Translations under genes and position numbers: made by a program | Assembly (NCBI GenBank): GCA_025965975.1 | Contig: JAOPVX010000194.1 | Coordinates: 1-64,000, forward strand | Source: Mycobacterium sp. | GTDB taxonomy: Bacteria; Actinomycetota; Actinomycetes; Mycobacteriales; Mycobacteriaceae | Reading direction: 5' to 3' | DNA length: 64,000 nucleotides | The notes under the pieces: generated by a model | Databases searched by the model: none | What the model was told of the DNA's origin: nothing | Seen by the model: only the letters and a program-made list of their open reading frames with translations | Shown: positions 18,184-26,357 of the stretch, piece after piece | Layout: each line of letters begins with the position of its first letter | Numbering within the stretch: position 1 is the first letter of the stretch

Positions 18184-19440
18184 GTGTTGATAGAAAACGG
18201 TGATCGCGATCGGCCTTGCGGCGACACTGCTGCCAGTGAGCCGTACTATTCGCTTGACGTGGCGGCATTCGTGCCGGTGAAACTGCATTGGTTCCTGCCT
18301 ACCTATGGCGACAGCCGGCTGATCGTCGGCGGCGGCCACGGAACCCCCGCCGGAGTCGCTCATAGCGACCGCGATGCGTCCATCGACTACCTCGCGTCCA
18401 TCGTCCGGGCAGCCGAGTCGTTCGGGTTCACCGGCGCGCTGATTCCGACGGGCGCGTGGTGCGAGGACGCGTTCGTCACCGCCGCGCTGCTCGCGCGCGA
18501 GACGACCTCGCTGGCGTTTCTCGTCGCCTTCCGGCCCGGCCTCGTCAGTCCCACGCTCTCGGCGCAGATGGCCGCCACGTTCGCCCGGCATGCGCCGGGC
18601 CGCATCCTGCTCAACGTCGTCGTCGGCGGAGAGGCACACGAGCAGCGGGCCTTCGGCGATCACCTGAACAAGGACGCGCGGTATCAGCGTGCCGATGAGT
18701 TCCTCGACGTCGTCCGCCGGTTGTGGGCCGGTGAGATGGTGACGGCGCACGGTGAACACATCCACGTCGACGAAGCGTCGCTGGCGACATTGCCGAATCC
18801 TGTTCCGCCGCTGTACTTCGGCGGCAGCTCGGCCGCGGCCGGGCCGGTGGCCGCACACCATGCCGACGTTTACCTGACCTGGGGTGAGCCGCCTGCGGCG
18901 GTACGAGAAAAGATCGAATGGATCAGTGCGGCGGCCGCCGAAAATGGCCGCTCGGTGCGATTCGGCATCAGGCTGCACACCATCTCGCGGGACAGCGCCG
19001 ACGTAGCGTGGTCACAGGCGTACAAACTCGTCGATGCGCTCGACGATGAGACGGTCCGCTCGGCGCAGGCAGGCCTGAGTCGCAGCCAATCCGAGGGTCA
19101 GCGCCGGATGCTCGCGTTGCACGAAGCCAACCGCGCCGACGGCAGCTGGCACGACGCACGCGCCCTCGAGATCGCACCGAACCTGTGGGCGGGGGTCGGT
19201 CTGGTCCGTGGTGGCGCCGGCACCGCACTCGTGGGCAGCCACACCGACGTCGCCGACCGGATCGCCGAATACGCGGACATCGGGATCGACGAGTTCATCT
19301 TCTCGGGCTATCCGCACCTCGAGGAGCTCTTCTGGTTCGGCGAGGGCGTGGTGCCGATCTTGCGCGACCGTGGTCTGTTCGACAGTGGCCGCGTGGACGC
19401 GGCGCCTGTGTCGATTCCCTTTATCGGCGCGGCACGGTGA
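18184..19440 (+). CDS. Alkanesulfonate monooxygenase, SsuD-like
   Basis: 418 residues from GTG 18184; in-frame GTGs at 18259 and 18271 match the usual N-terminus (VKLHWFLPTYGD) better. It follows E. coli SsuD closely: IPTGAWCEDAF with the conserved Cys, LYFGGSS, VYLTWGEPPAAVREKIEWI, RFGIRLHTI with the active-site Arg and His, and NLWAGVGLVRGGAGTALVG. The reaction is FMNH2- and O2-dependent release of sulfite from an alkanesulfonate, used under sulfate starvation. Its stop is followed by a 22-bp imperfect duplication and a truncated DszC-like gene. Confidence 0.9.
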   Translation: MLIENGDRDRPCGDTAASEPYYSLDVAAFVPVKLHWFLPTYGDSRLIVGGGHGTPAGVAHSDRDASIDYLASIVRAAESFGFTGALIPTGAWCEDAFVTAALLARETTSLAFLVAFRPGLVSPTLSAQMAATFARHAPGRILLNVVVGGEAHEQRAFGDHLNKDARYQRADEFLDVVRRLWAGEMVTAHGEHIHVDEASLATLPNPVPPLYFGGSSAAAGPVAAHHADVYLTWGEPPAAVREKIEWISAAAAENGRSVRFGIRLHTISRDSADVAWSQAYKLVDALDDETVRSAQAGLSRSQSEGQRRMLALHEANRADGSWHDARALEIAPNLWAGVGLVRGGAGTALVGSHTDVADRIAEYADIGIDEFIFSGYPHLEELFWFGEGVVPILRDRGLFDSGRVDAAPVSIPFIGAAR

Positions 19441-19465
19441 CCGTTATCGGAGCGGCACGGTGACC
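19421..19465 (+). repeat. Imperfect 22-bp direct repeat at SsuD/DszC-like junction
   Basis: TTATCGGCGCGGCACGGTGA plus CC at 19421-19442 is repeated with one mismatch at 19444-19465 (period 23). The first copy holds the SsuD stop, the second the GTG start of the next gene. A single ancestral copy would have joined the two genes by a GTGA overlap. Confidence 0.75.
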
Positions 19466-20110
19466 GCCCCCAGCGCTGCAGACAAGATCGCCTCTGTCGA
19501 GCGCGCGCTGGACGTGGCTCAGCGGCTCGCTACGGAGTTCGGCGCGCAGGCCGCTGCCCGCGACGCCGACCGCGACCTGCCGCACGCACAGGTGCAAGCT
19601 CTGAAGAACTCGGGGCTGCTGGCGTTGTCGGTACCCGCCGAGTACGGAGGCATCGATGCCCCGGCGGCGGTGGTGGCCGAGGTGTTCCGGCTACTCGGGC
19701 ACGCCGATCCGTCGCTCGCCCAGATTCCGCACTCGCACTTCACGTTTCTGGAAGCGCTGCGGCTGAACGGGACGGACAGTCAGAAGGCGTTCTTCTACGA
19801 CCACGTCCTCACCGGGGCCCTGTTCGCCAACGCCCAGTCCGAGCGCGGGCCACAACCGATCGACGTCGACACCACCACCGTCATCGAGTCAAGCTCGGGT
19901 GATCACGTGCTGTCCGGGCGCAAATTCTATTCCACCGGAGCGCTTTTCGCGGACTGGGTGATCGTGCGGGCGTCGCAGGCGGACAGCTCCGGCGACGCGC
20001 CGACTTCATTCACACCGAAAGTGCTGGCGTTCGTTCCACGGGACGCCCAGGGGCTCCACATCATCGACGACTGGGACGGAATGGGCCAGCGGACCACCGC
20101 CTCGGGCTAG
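19460..20110 (+). pseudogene. DszC/SfnB-like flavin monooxygenase, C-terminal half missing
   Basis: 216 residues from GTG 19460 against about 400 for the family. The N-terminal helical domain and the beta domain are present (NSGLLALSVPAEYGGID, GRKFYSTGALFADWV, IIDDWDGMGQRTTASG), but the frame stops at TAG 20108-20110, exactly where the C-terminal helical flavin-binding domain should begin. The next sequence is the tail of an unrelated convergent thioesterase gene, so a deletion or rearrangement has removed the rest. It probably formed an operon with the SsuD-like gene. Confidence 0.82.
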
Positions 20111-20135
20111 CGACACTTCAGTCCAAACCTGGACG

Positions 20136-20933
20136 CTAGAGGGCGAAGATCGACGCGATGGCCTTGGTCTCGTCGCCGACGGCATAGGTCAGGATGGTGA
20201 CACTCCGGTTGATCAGTTCTGACCCGAAGATGTCGGTGGAACCGGCCGGATGGACGTCGGCGATGATGTCCAACTTGTCGCCGAGGGCGATCGGCGCCTC
20301 GTGCTCGATGATCACCCGCAGCGGCGCCTTGAGCAGTTCAGGGGTGGCGGACAGGTAGTTCTCGACGACGCTCCAGTAGACGCAATTGTTCATGTGGTCG
20401 AACAGGTCGATGTCGGTGAACCGCACCGGGAAATTCCAGACCTGGGTGGCATTGTCGCGGTTGCCTGGTTTGAGGTAGGCGTTCCACCGCAGCCGGTGGA
20501 TGTCGGTGGTGCGTTGCAGCGCCTGCAGGAAGTCGTCGCTGATGCGCGAGGGCATCAAGGTGTCGCGGTTGATGTTGATCCAGAACGCCTCCGATTCGAT
20601 CAGGCCGCCCTTGCGGCCGTCGATGCGCACCCGCGTCTCACACCACCGGGTAGAGGTGGCTGAACACCAGCGGCGCAGCCGCAGCACGTCCTGGAACTCG
20701 ATCGGCCTGATCAGGTCAATGATGGTGCGCCGCACCACCCACAGTGGATGTGATTCGTCAAAGCCCAATTCGTGCACGTGGTCCTGGCCGACGTCCTGGA
20801 TATGCCGGGCGGCGGCGTCGAGCCGCAGCCGGCCGGCGCGGTCGATGTCGGCCACCCGTAGCGGCCACTCACGCTCGAACACGTCGGGATGACGGTCGGG
20901 GACGGGCATCAATACTTTGTCCAGTGCCATCAC
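20136..20933 (-). CDS. Acyl-ACP thioesterase family protein (double hotdog)
   Basis: 265 residues (ATG 20933 or 20930). Two hotdog units: the first with REWPLRVADIDRAGRLRLDAAARHIQDVGQDH, the second with WNFPVRFTDIDLFDHMNNCVYWSVVE, where Asp and the HMNN His/Asn match the FatA/4HBT active site. Mycobacterial relatives are annotated as acyl-ACP or acyl-CoA thioesterases releasing free fatty acid. It is convergent with the truncated DszC-like gene and abuts a region of gene remnants. Confidence 0.85.
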   Translation of the reverse strand: MMALDKVLMPVPDRHPDVFEREWPLRVADIDRAGRLRLDAAARHIQDVGQDHVHELGFDESHPLWVVRRTIIDLIRPIEFQDVLRLRRWCSATSTRWCETRVRIDGRKGGLIESEAFWININRDTLMPSRISDDFLQALQRTTDIHRLRWNAYLKPGNRDNATQVWNFPVRFTDIDLFDHMNNCVYWSVVENYLSATPELLKAPLRVIIEHEAPIALGDKLDIIADVHPAGSTDIFGSELINRSVTILTYAVGDETKAIASIFAL

Positions 20934-21179
20934 AGTCCCCTTCCTCAGCCCTTCGGCGTGATCATGCCCGCACGGGTGCGTCGACGGCGAGGTGTGTGTC
21001 GGATGGTGCAGGAGCTTGAGCGCGTGGGCCTGGACGTGCCGCGGCTGGGGCCGCCTCGAAAAGGCGCAGCACCGCGAACAGCCCTTGGGCGGCGCGGCCG
21101 GCGCCAGGGGCCCCCGGCCCGACCGGCTCGTGTGGAAAACCAGAGGACTGCGTCGCTGTTGGGCTTCTCGTCTTCCCAG

Positions 21180-21870
21180 GTGTGCACCCCTGAGCGCATC
21201 GGCGCGGAGCTGGCGCCCGTTCTGGTCGATAGCCAGTTCCCAGGCTGGTCGTCATTGCCGATACGCCCGGTGGCCCGCCAGGGAGTTGATAACCGTAGCT
21301 TCCGGCTTGGCGATGATCTTCTGGTGCGTCTGCCAGGCCGGCAAGTGGTACGCCCACCAGGTCGCCAAGGAGCAGACCTGGCTGCCACGGCTAGCCCCCA
21401 TGCTGCCGCTGCCGATCCCCGAACCCCTCGCCCGCGCTGCGCCGACGGTCATCTACCCGTATCCCTGGTCAATCTATCGATGGATCGAGGGCTCCACCGC
21501 GGCCGATACGATCACCGACTGGGGTCAGATCGCTTAACCCTTGGCCCGATTTCTCGCCGCACTGCACTCGGTTGATCCACGTGGTGGCCCAACACCGGGC
21601 GTGCACAACTTCTTTCGCGGCGCATCCGTTGGTGTTTACGCCGACGAAACCAATAGCGCGATCGAGACCCTGGGAGCCGAAATCAGTCGCACGGGTGCGC
21701 AATCCGTGTGGGCCGCGGCCACCGCCACCACCTGGACAGGACGACCACGGTGGTTTCACGGAGACGTCAGCGCCAACAATCTGCTCACCCGCAATGGTCG
21801 GCTGTGCGCGGTCATCGACTTCGGCAGCAGCGGAGTGGGCGACCCAGCCTGCGACACCGTCATAATTGCA
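21180..21870 (+). pseudogene. Aminoglycoside phosphotransferase-family pseudogene
   Basis: Kinase-like APH fold broken at three places. The N-terminal part (ELAPVLVDSQFPGWSSLPIR and GVDNRSFRLGDDLLVRLP) is in one frame. From AGKWYAHQVAKEQTWLPRLA (about 21330) it continues in another. A TAA at 21535-21537 interrupts DTITDWGQIA/LARFLAALHSVDP. The catalytic loop WFHGDVSANNLLTRNG and the metal-binding DFGSSGVGDPACD follow, then homology ends near 21870, lacking the usual C-terminal helices. Nonfunctional; the original substrate is unknown. Confidence 0.82.
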
Positions 21871-21974
21871 GTCAAACCTGAGAATCTACAACGGAACAAG
21901 CAGCTATACAACAATGGTTAATCTAGGTTCTCGCCGTTGACTGCATCTCGCAACCGTCATGACCAGCACCGCCC

Positions 21975-22036
21975 CTGGTTGTCTCACCACGGTGGCACAC
22001 CGGTTTGTCTCACGAGGCGCTGCATATCCTACGACC
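21975..22036 (+). repeat. Repeat copy A with paired TGTCTCAC motifs
   Basis: TGTCTCAC at 21980-21987 and again at 22006-22013, exactly 26 bp apart, then CATATCCTACGAC. The same architecture with the same 26-bp period recurs in the same orientation at 26212-26271. Paired short repeats like this suggest a terminus of an insertion element (IS481- or IS3-type ends are candidates), but no transposase is seen nearby. Confidence 0.6.
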
Positions 22037-22082
22037 CGACGCGGGCGGACGGGGTTCTGACCACTCCGCGCAGCTACGGGGG

Positions 22083-22345
22083 TCAGGTGTGGCGTGCTGC
22101 GTCTTGGACGAGCTGTCCGCGGGAGGTGAGCCCGAGCTTGTTGTAGACGTGGGTGAGATGGGTTTGCACCGTTCGCGGTGAGATGAAAAGCCTTGTGGCG
22201 ACGTCCTTATTGCCGAGCCCGTCACTGACCAGTCGGACGACGTCATGCTCGTCGGAGTTAGCGATTCCCATCCGCTTGTCGGTCGCTTGCGGTCGCCGCG
22301 CCGAGCTGGGCGTAGGCAATGGCCTCCTCGGTCGATAAGACCGCT
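22083..22345 (-). pseudogene. LuxR-type regulator, C-terminal fragment
   Basis: The frame to stop 22083 encodes a LuxR helix-turn-helix: EHDVVRLVSDGLGNKDVATR then LFISPRTVQTHLTHVYNKLG. Upstream, LSTEEAIAYAQLG (plus positions about 22298-22340), the segment that precedes this domain in large AfsR/MalT-like LuxR proteins, is in another frame, and everything further upstream is missing. It is therefore a frameshifted tail of a protein normally near 900 residues. Confidence 0.78.
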
Positions 22346-22558
22346 CCGTCTGCCGAGCCGGCAAGTGATTAGGATTCACGGCGCGGATGTAACGGCGCGC
22401 ATGGTTGGCTCGTCAGCGCGATCTGGCAGTCACCGAGAGGATCCGCCCGGGTCGACAAGTCCTGTGGTCAGCCGATCCGGCCGAACGTCATACACGAAAG
22501 ACAAGTAGCGCCGCGCTTTTGAGCACGTCGTCGTTACTCCTGAAAGGCCACGACACGT

Positions 22559-22700
22559 TCAGAGCTTCGCGACCGCGGCTCGTGCCTCCTCAAACCCGGC
22601 GCCGGTCAGCTCGCGGTACCGCTTGACAGCGCCGAGCCGGTCACCGGCATGCGCGAGCTCGACTACTTCGGTCGGAACGGGACGCAGTGACCTGAATGTC
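22559..22700 (-). pseudogene. Fragment of ribosomal L7/L12-like C-terminal domain protein
   Basis: On the minus strand a short frame ending at TGA 22559-22561 reads VVELAHAGDRLGAVKRYREL then TGAGFEEARAAVAKL, the L7/L12 C-terminal-like motif found at the end of many actinobacterial membrane or SHOCT-type proteins. No start codon or N-terminal domain is found in frame, so this is a remnant. Confidence 0.55.
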
Positions 22701-23011
22701 GCTGTATACGGCTGGCATACGTTTCCTCTCGACGATGTGCTTTACAAAGTGCCAACGAAACGAGATGACGCTATTGCTCGAACGATATACAGCAACAGCT
22801 GTTCCCCAGAACCAACTCGTTCGGGCTGTTTGATGGTTCTACGCAAGAGCGACGCGTTGCGAGTGCTGCCGGTGAACGATGGCCAGACGAAGCCGTCTTT
22901 GCCTCCGATGACGATCCTTGCCGCGAAACTTTTCGCCCGCGCGTTGTGTGAATCACGCTGTGGTGTAGGGTTATTGCGCGTATCAGCGCACGAGTCTGCA
23001 CTGACCACAGT

Positions 23012-23110
23012 TCATATCTCGTTGATGATCTGCTCGCGCTTGGCGCTGTATTCGGCCTCTGAGACCGCACCGGTGGCGCGCACGGTCTCCAGCTCCTGCA
23101 GGTGTTGGGC
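23012..23110 (-). pseudogene. SHOCT-domain fragment
   Basis: The C-terminal end of a minus-strand frame reads LQELETVRATGAVSEAEYSA then KREQIINEI and a stop, the short SHOCT motif (Leu-rich helix, turn, EAEY/KR helix) found at the termini of actinobacterial proteins. Upstream sequence in frame shows no further domain, and its 5' part overlaps the promoter-like repeat of the next gene, so it looks truncated. Confidence 0.5.
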
Positions 23111-23166
23111 GGTCGACTGCCGCGGTGGCGTGACCGCCGCGGGCGCGACGCCGGTGCCGGGCATCG

Positions 23167-23213
23167 TTGTTGGGATCGGTAGCGAACCGGACGCTCTGTA
23201 CTTTCCGCACGAC
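23167..23213 (+). promoter_or_regulatory. Conserved upstream element, copy 1
   Basis: TTGTTGGGATCGGTAGC (23167-23183), then TCTGTACT and CCGCAC at fixed spacing, recurs at 25465-25511. Both copies lie 50-90 bp before paralogous secreted-protein genes, so this is probably a shared promoter or operator. Confidence 0.6.
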
Positions 23214-23262
23214 GACGCCACGCGAAGCGGCGCATGCAGACACACACGGAAGGAAACGCAAC

Positions 23263-23592
23263 ATGAACACCACCCACACCCTGAAGGGGATCACTGCCGA
23301 GGCGTTGCTATCGGGCGGTCTCGGCCTAGCCGCCCTGGGGTTAGGAGCGGGTACCGCCCAAGCCGACGGCCCGCACCACTGGTGCCCAGGGGATCCCAAG
23401 AATATGCCGTACGTGGTGAATGGCGACCTGGATTGGGATTGGAACGTCTGCCACACCTGGTATGCCACCAACTATGGACAGGGCAACATCACTATGGCTG
23501 GTCGACCTACCGCGATATGGGACGGAGATAATCCGCCGCCGGACGCGATCACGCGCCGAGTGTGCCCGCCGATTGCATTTATGTGCCCGTAA
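23263..23592 (+). CDS. Small secreted WCPG/CHTWY protein
   Basis: 109 residues, ATG 23263 with GGAAGGAAA upstream. Sec signal peptide (LLSGGLGLAALGLGAGTAQA, cleavage before DGPHH), then an about 75-residue mature domain with HHWCPGDP, VCHTWYATNYGQGNITM and a final CPPIAFMCP, giving four cysteines for possible disulfides. It is paralogous to the protein at 25551, which shares HxWCPG, CHTWY and GQGN. It is a mycobacterial exported family without known function as far as I can tell. A DUF3060 membrane protein lies between the paralogues. Confidence 0.82.
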   Translation: MNTTHTLKGITAEALLSGGLGLAALGLGAGTAQADGPHHWCPGDPKNMPYVVNGDLDWDWNVCHTWYATNYGQGNITMAGRPTAIWDGDNPPPDAITRRVCPPIAFMCP

Positions 23593-23735
23593 CAGTTGCT
23601 CAGCGAACTGTTCGGGCCATATGTCGGATATCGGCATGCTCGTGCATACTTTCCTTCTGCCTGCACAGCCTGCTGGGCCGGCGGAAGCGTTGTCTCGTGC
23701 CGGACATCTGCTGCGCCGCCGGAGGACCCACCCAT

Positions 23736-23799
23736 TGGCGGCGCGATCTCTGAGGCGGAATACAACGCAAAGCGTCACCAGATCATCGCCAACGTGTGA
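23736..23799 (+). pseudogene. SHOCT-motif tail fragment
   Basis: The frame ending TGA 23797-23799 reads GGAISEAEYNAKRHQIIANV, a SHOCT C-terminal helix nearly the same as the minus-strand fragment at 23012. Nothing recognisable precedes it in frame. Probably the tail of a lost gene, ending 30 bp before the DUF3060 gene. Confidence 0.45.
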
Positions 23800-23828
23800 A
23801 CCCAAACCGACACCGAAAAGATTGGCCG

Positions 23829-25313
23829 ATGGACCACGAAGATCCCGAAAAGCGCATCGCCGAGCTGGAACGCCAGCTAGCCGACGCCAAGGCCGCCCGC
23901 GACGAGGAAGCCCGCCCGCCACTCGGCGACCACCGTGACGCCGCGGCGCCCTACGACGCCCCGCAACTGCCTTACCAAGCCGCGCAACACTTCGCCGGGC
24001 AGACACGCCAGTTCGCCGATGCGCAGACGGATGTCAGGCGAGACGCCGTCATTGAGCACGCACGCCGGTTAGCACAGGCTTTGCGAGAAGAGCGCATGCC
24101 GACCGGTCAGCCCTCGGGTCCTGAGGTCGCACGGCTTCGTGAGGCGCTCACGCGCGCCGCGCTCGACGCGGGTTTGTCGCAGGAGCAGTACAAAGACGTG
24201 CTAGAACGCGCTGGTCTGCGCGCCGGCGGGACGATCAAAATAGGGGGCCAAGTCGTCTATCAACATTGCGACCCACATTCCCCGGTTTTCCTAGCCCCTA
24301 TGCGGCGCCCAGCCCTCGGTGCTCCGGGAGCGGGCCTTGGGGACCATGCCGGGTTTCCGGCGCCACCAGTTGATGCGCGGCTTACACCGGCGCCGCGCAG
24401 AATCCCGCCGGGACTCTGGTTGGCCGAACTGCTGCCGTTTCGATGGTGGTACGTCTTCGCAATGTTCATGGTCGCGGTCACGCCGATCGTGCTGTGGATT
24501 CAAGCGCCACTGGCTTTTCCGATTGCCGCCGTGCTTACCGTGGCGGTGATTTATGCGTTCCAGTTTCGCATCGCGCGTGACCGGATCGCGTTGCTCAAGT
24601 GGGGTCAGGTCGCCACCGTCACCGGGACACAGATCCTTTCCCGCGCAACCTATTACAGCGGCACGACGTGGAGAAACGTGCCGCTGCCGCTCGCCCGCGG
24701 GTGGCGGGTGGAACGCCCGCTATACAGCGGACCGAGCACCAAGACCCTCATTCGCTACACCGTGAATGGTTCTGCCGGCGAGCTGGTGGTGGGCGGGCGC
24801 CAATACATCGACGGTGTGGTGCTGGCCGACCCACGCAAACCCGCGCGGGCGTTGTGCGTGACCTCGTTTCGCTACGACCTCGATCGCGACGAGGCGGGCA
24901 ACTGGATCGGCCGAATCCGTCCACTCCTGAAGCTCGGCATGGCCGTCTGGTCGATCCTGCTCGTCGGGTGGGTGGCGGCGGCCGCCACGATGGGCTCCGC
25001 CGCCACTGGCCTCGGCTTCGGCGCCTACTTGTTCGGCACGACGGTGCCCACGGGCGGCCACCTCAGCGTCGGCGGCGACTTCGACACCAAAACCATCGCC
25101 TGCAATGACGGCCACCTGTCGCTCACCGGCTTCAAGAACACAGTCACCGTCACCGGACACTGCGCCAGCCTCACAGTCGGAGACACCAGCAATCACGTCA
25201 CCGTTGATAGCGCCGACAGCATCGACGTCTCGGGCGATTGGAATACCGTCACCTACCACTCGGGCTCGCCCAGAATCACCAACACCGCAGACAACACCGT
25301 CCAACAAGGCTGA
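23829..25313 (+). CDS. Membrane protein with N-terminal coiled coil and C-terminal DUF3060 repeats
   Basis: 494 residues from ATG 23829. Residues 1-25 (DPEKRIAELERQLADAKAAR) form a charged coiled coil found in mycobacterial SHOCT/DUF3060 proteins. Hydrophobic segments follow (WWYVFAMFMVAVTPIVLWI, AAVLTVAVIYAF), then a soluble beta-rich region, another helix pair (AVWSILLVGWVAAAATMGS) and a C-terminal repeat: CNDGHLSLTGFKNTVTVTGH, LTVGDTSNHVTVDSADSIDV and WNTVTYHSGSPRI, the DUF3060 beta-helix-like unit predicted outside the membrane. It is flanked by two paralogous secreted-protein genes. Function unknown. Confidence 0.82.
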   Translation: MDHEDPEKRIAELERQLADAKAARDEEARPPLGDHRDAAAPYDAPQLPYQAAQHFAGQTRQFADAQTDVRRDAVIEHARRLAQALREERMPTGQPSGPEVARLREALTRAALDAGLSQEQYKDVLERAGLRAGGTIKIGGQVVYQHCDPHSPVFLAPMRRPALGAPGAGLGDHAGFPAPPVDARLTPAPRRIPPGLWLAELLPFRWWYVFAMFMVAVTPIVLWIQAPLAFPIAAVLTVAVIYAFQFRIARDRIALLKWGQVATVTGTQILSRATYYSGTTWRNVPLPLARGWRVERPLYSGPSTKTLIRYTVNGSAGELVVGGRQYIDGVVLADPRKPARALCVTSFRYDLDRDEAGNWIGRIRPLLKLGMAVWSILLVGWVAAAATMGSAATGLGFGAYLFGTTVPTGGHLSVGGDFDTKTIACNDGHLSLTGFKNTVTVTGHCASLTVGDTSNHVTVDSADSIDVSGDWNTVTYHSGSPRITNTADNTVQQG

Positions 25314-25464
25314 CCGATGAAGGACCGGCGCCGACTGGTCCGGCAGTGGTGTCCCGTCAATCCCACACACCAGCCACCTCTGAACCCTCACAGGTTATGC
25401 CCAACAAAATACGGAAACTTTGCCGATGCTTTGCGTCCACTGCCGGCGCACACTAGGCATTCAT

Positions 25465-25511
25465 TTGTTGGGATCGGTAGCCAGCCCCACGGTCTGTACT
25501 GACCGCACAGG
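25465..25511 (+). promoter_or_regulatory. Conserved upstream element, copy 2
   Basis: TTGTTGGGATCGGTAGC (25465-25481) with TCTGTACT and CCGCAC at the same spacing as copy 1 at 23167. Precedes the second secreted paralogue. Confidence 0.6.
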
Positions 25512-25550
25512 CAACGCCAAAGGGGTGGCGCCCGACGTAAGGAATCGACC

Positions 25551-25967
25551 ATGAGCCGAATTTCGCGGTTCGCGACGACCGTCGCAATCTCTGGCGGCCT
25601 CGCACTGGCCGGTCTGGGGCTCGCCGCAGGCACTGCACAGGCCGACCCGTTCGCTGCGCAGCCACACAGCTGGTGTCCGGGGCAAGCATTGCCGTTCAAC
25701 AATATTCAATGGGACACGGGGGCGTGCCACACGTGGTACACCGTGCCGTTCGGCCAGGGCAATGTGCGGATGGTCGACCTCCACGGAAATCCGCTCGACA
25801 GCTTCATTTCGGCGGACCTCCCAGCCCCGATGCTCACGCCGCCGCCGCCGCCTCCGCCACCGCCGCCCGGCACGCCGTTCTGCAGCCCCCGGGGAGCCCT
25901 GATCATCATCCCGCCGATCTGCGACGAGATAGGCGTTGATCTACCACGTGGCTCGCTGCAGCCCTAG
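25551..25967 (+). CDS. Secreted proline-rich WCPG/CHTWY protein
   Basis: 138 residues, ATG 25551 with AAGGAA upstream. Signal peptide (TVAISGGLALAGLGLAAGTA then QADPF). The mature domain has HSWCPGQALP, ACHTWYTVPFGQGNVRM, a run of ten or more prolines near residue 103, then CSPRGALIIIPPICDEIG. It is paralogous to 23263 but adds the polyproline linker and a different tail. The shared upstream element suggests co-regulation. A hairpin terminator follows. Confidence 0.84.
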   Translation: MSRISRFATTVAISGGLALAGLGLAAGTAQADPFAAQPHSWCPGQALPFNNIQWDTGACHTWYTVPFGQGNVRMVDLHGNPLDSFISADLPAPMLTPPPPPPPPPPGTPFCSPRGALIIIPPICDEIGVDLPRGSLQP

Positions 25968-25978
25968 AAACACGCGTC

Positions 25979-26015
25979 GGCCCGCCACCACCGCAGAGTT
26001 CCTCGGTGGCGGGCC
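25979..26015 (+). terminator. GC-rich hairpin terminator
   Basis: Perfect 11-bp stem GGCCCGCCACC (25979-25989) and GGTGGCGGGCC (26005-26015), 15-nt loop, starting 11 bp after the secreted-protein stop. No U tract, as is usual in mycobacteria. Confidence 0.7.
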
Positions 26016-26211
26016 ATCGGGATCCTCAGTGTGAGGACTGCTTCCAGCCAAGCACCATCGTCGGTGCACATGTGCCGACTAGCAACATTGTTAGTGTCAC
26101 CAGTGGCAACCGCCGCCGCCGCCAACAGAACAACGTGGATGGACCAGTGTGCCCGACAAGTGGTGGTTCTCACCGCCGGCGACATTTTGCCAGCCGCTGA
26201 CCTGGTGTGCT

Positions 26212-26271
26212 GGAACGTGTCTCACGGTTGTCGCGGCCCGGTTTGTCTCACGGACCGCTTCATTTCCTACG
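26212..26271 (+). repeat. Repeat copy B with paired TGTCTCAC motifs
   Basis: TGTCTCAC at 26218-26225 and 26244-26251 (26 bp apart), then CATTTCCTACGAC. Same orientation and layout as copy A at 21975, so the two are direct repeats bracketing 4.2 kb. Possibly ends or scars of an insertion element. Confidence 0.6.
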
Positions 26272-26357
26272 ACGTCCGGTTCGCCACAACGCTCTCACCT
26301 GGCCAGCTGCGCAGCGGCCCACGGCATCCGACGGCTGGTTTCACCGCGTCCCTTCGA

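Larger units (their letters stand above)
22346..23262. other. Intergenic remnants, no intact gene
   Basis: Apart from the L7/L12-like and SHOCT fragments on the minus strand and the promoter-like repeat at its right end, I find no supported gene. A 302-codon plus-strand frame over 22623-23531 runs antisense to the SHOCT fragment and out of frame with the secreted protein, and is rejected. Confidence 0.5.

Noticed and set aside
22623..23531. 302-codon plus-strand frame
   Set aside because: Covers a minus-strand SHOCT fragment and runs out of frame through the signal peptide of the true gene at 23263.
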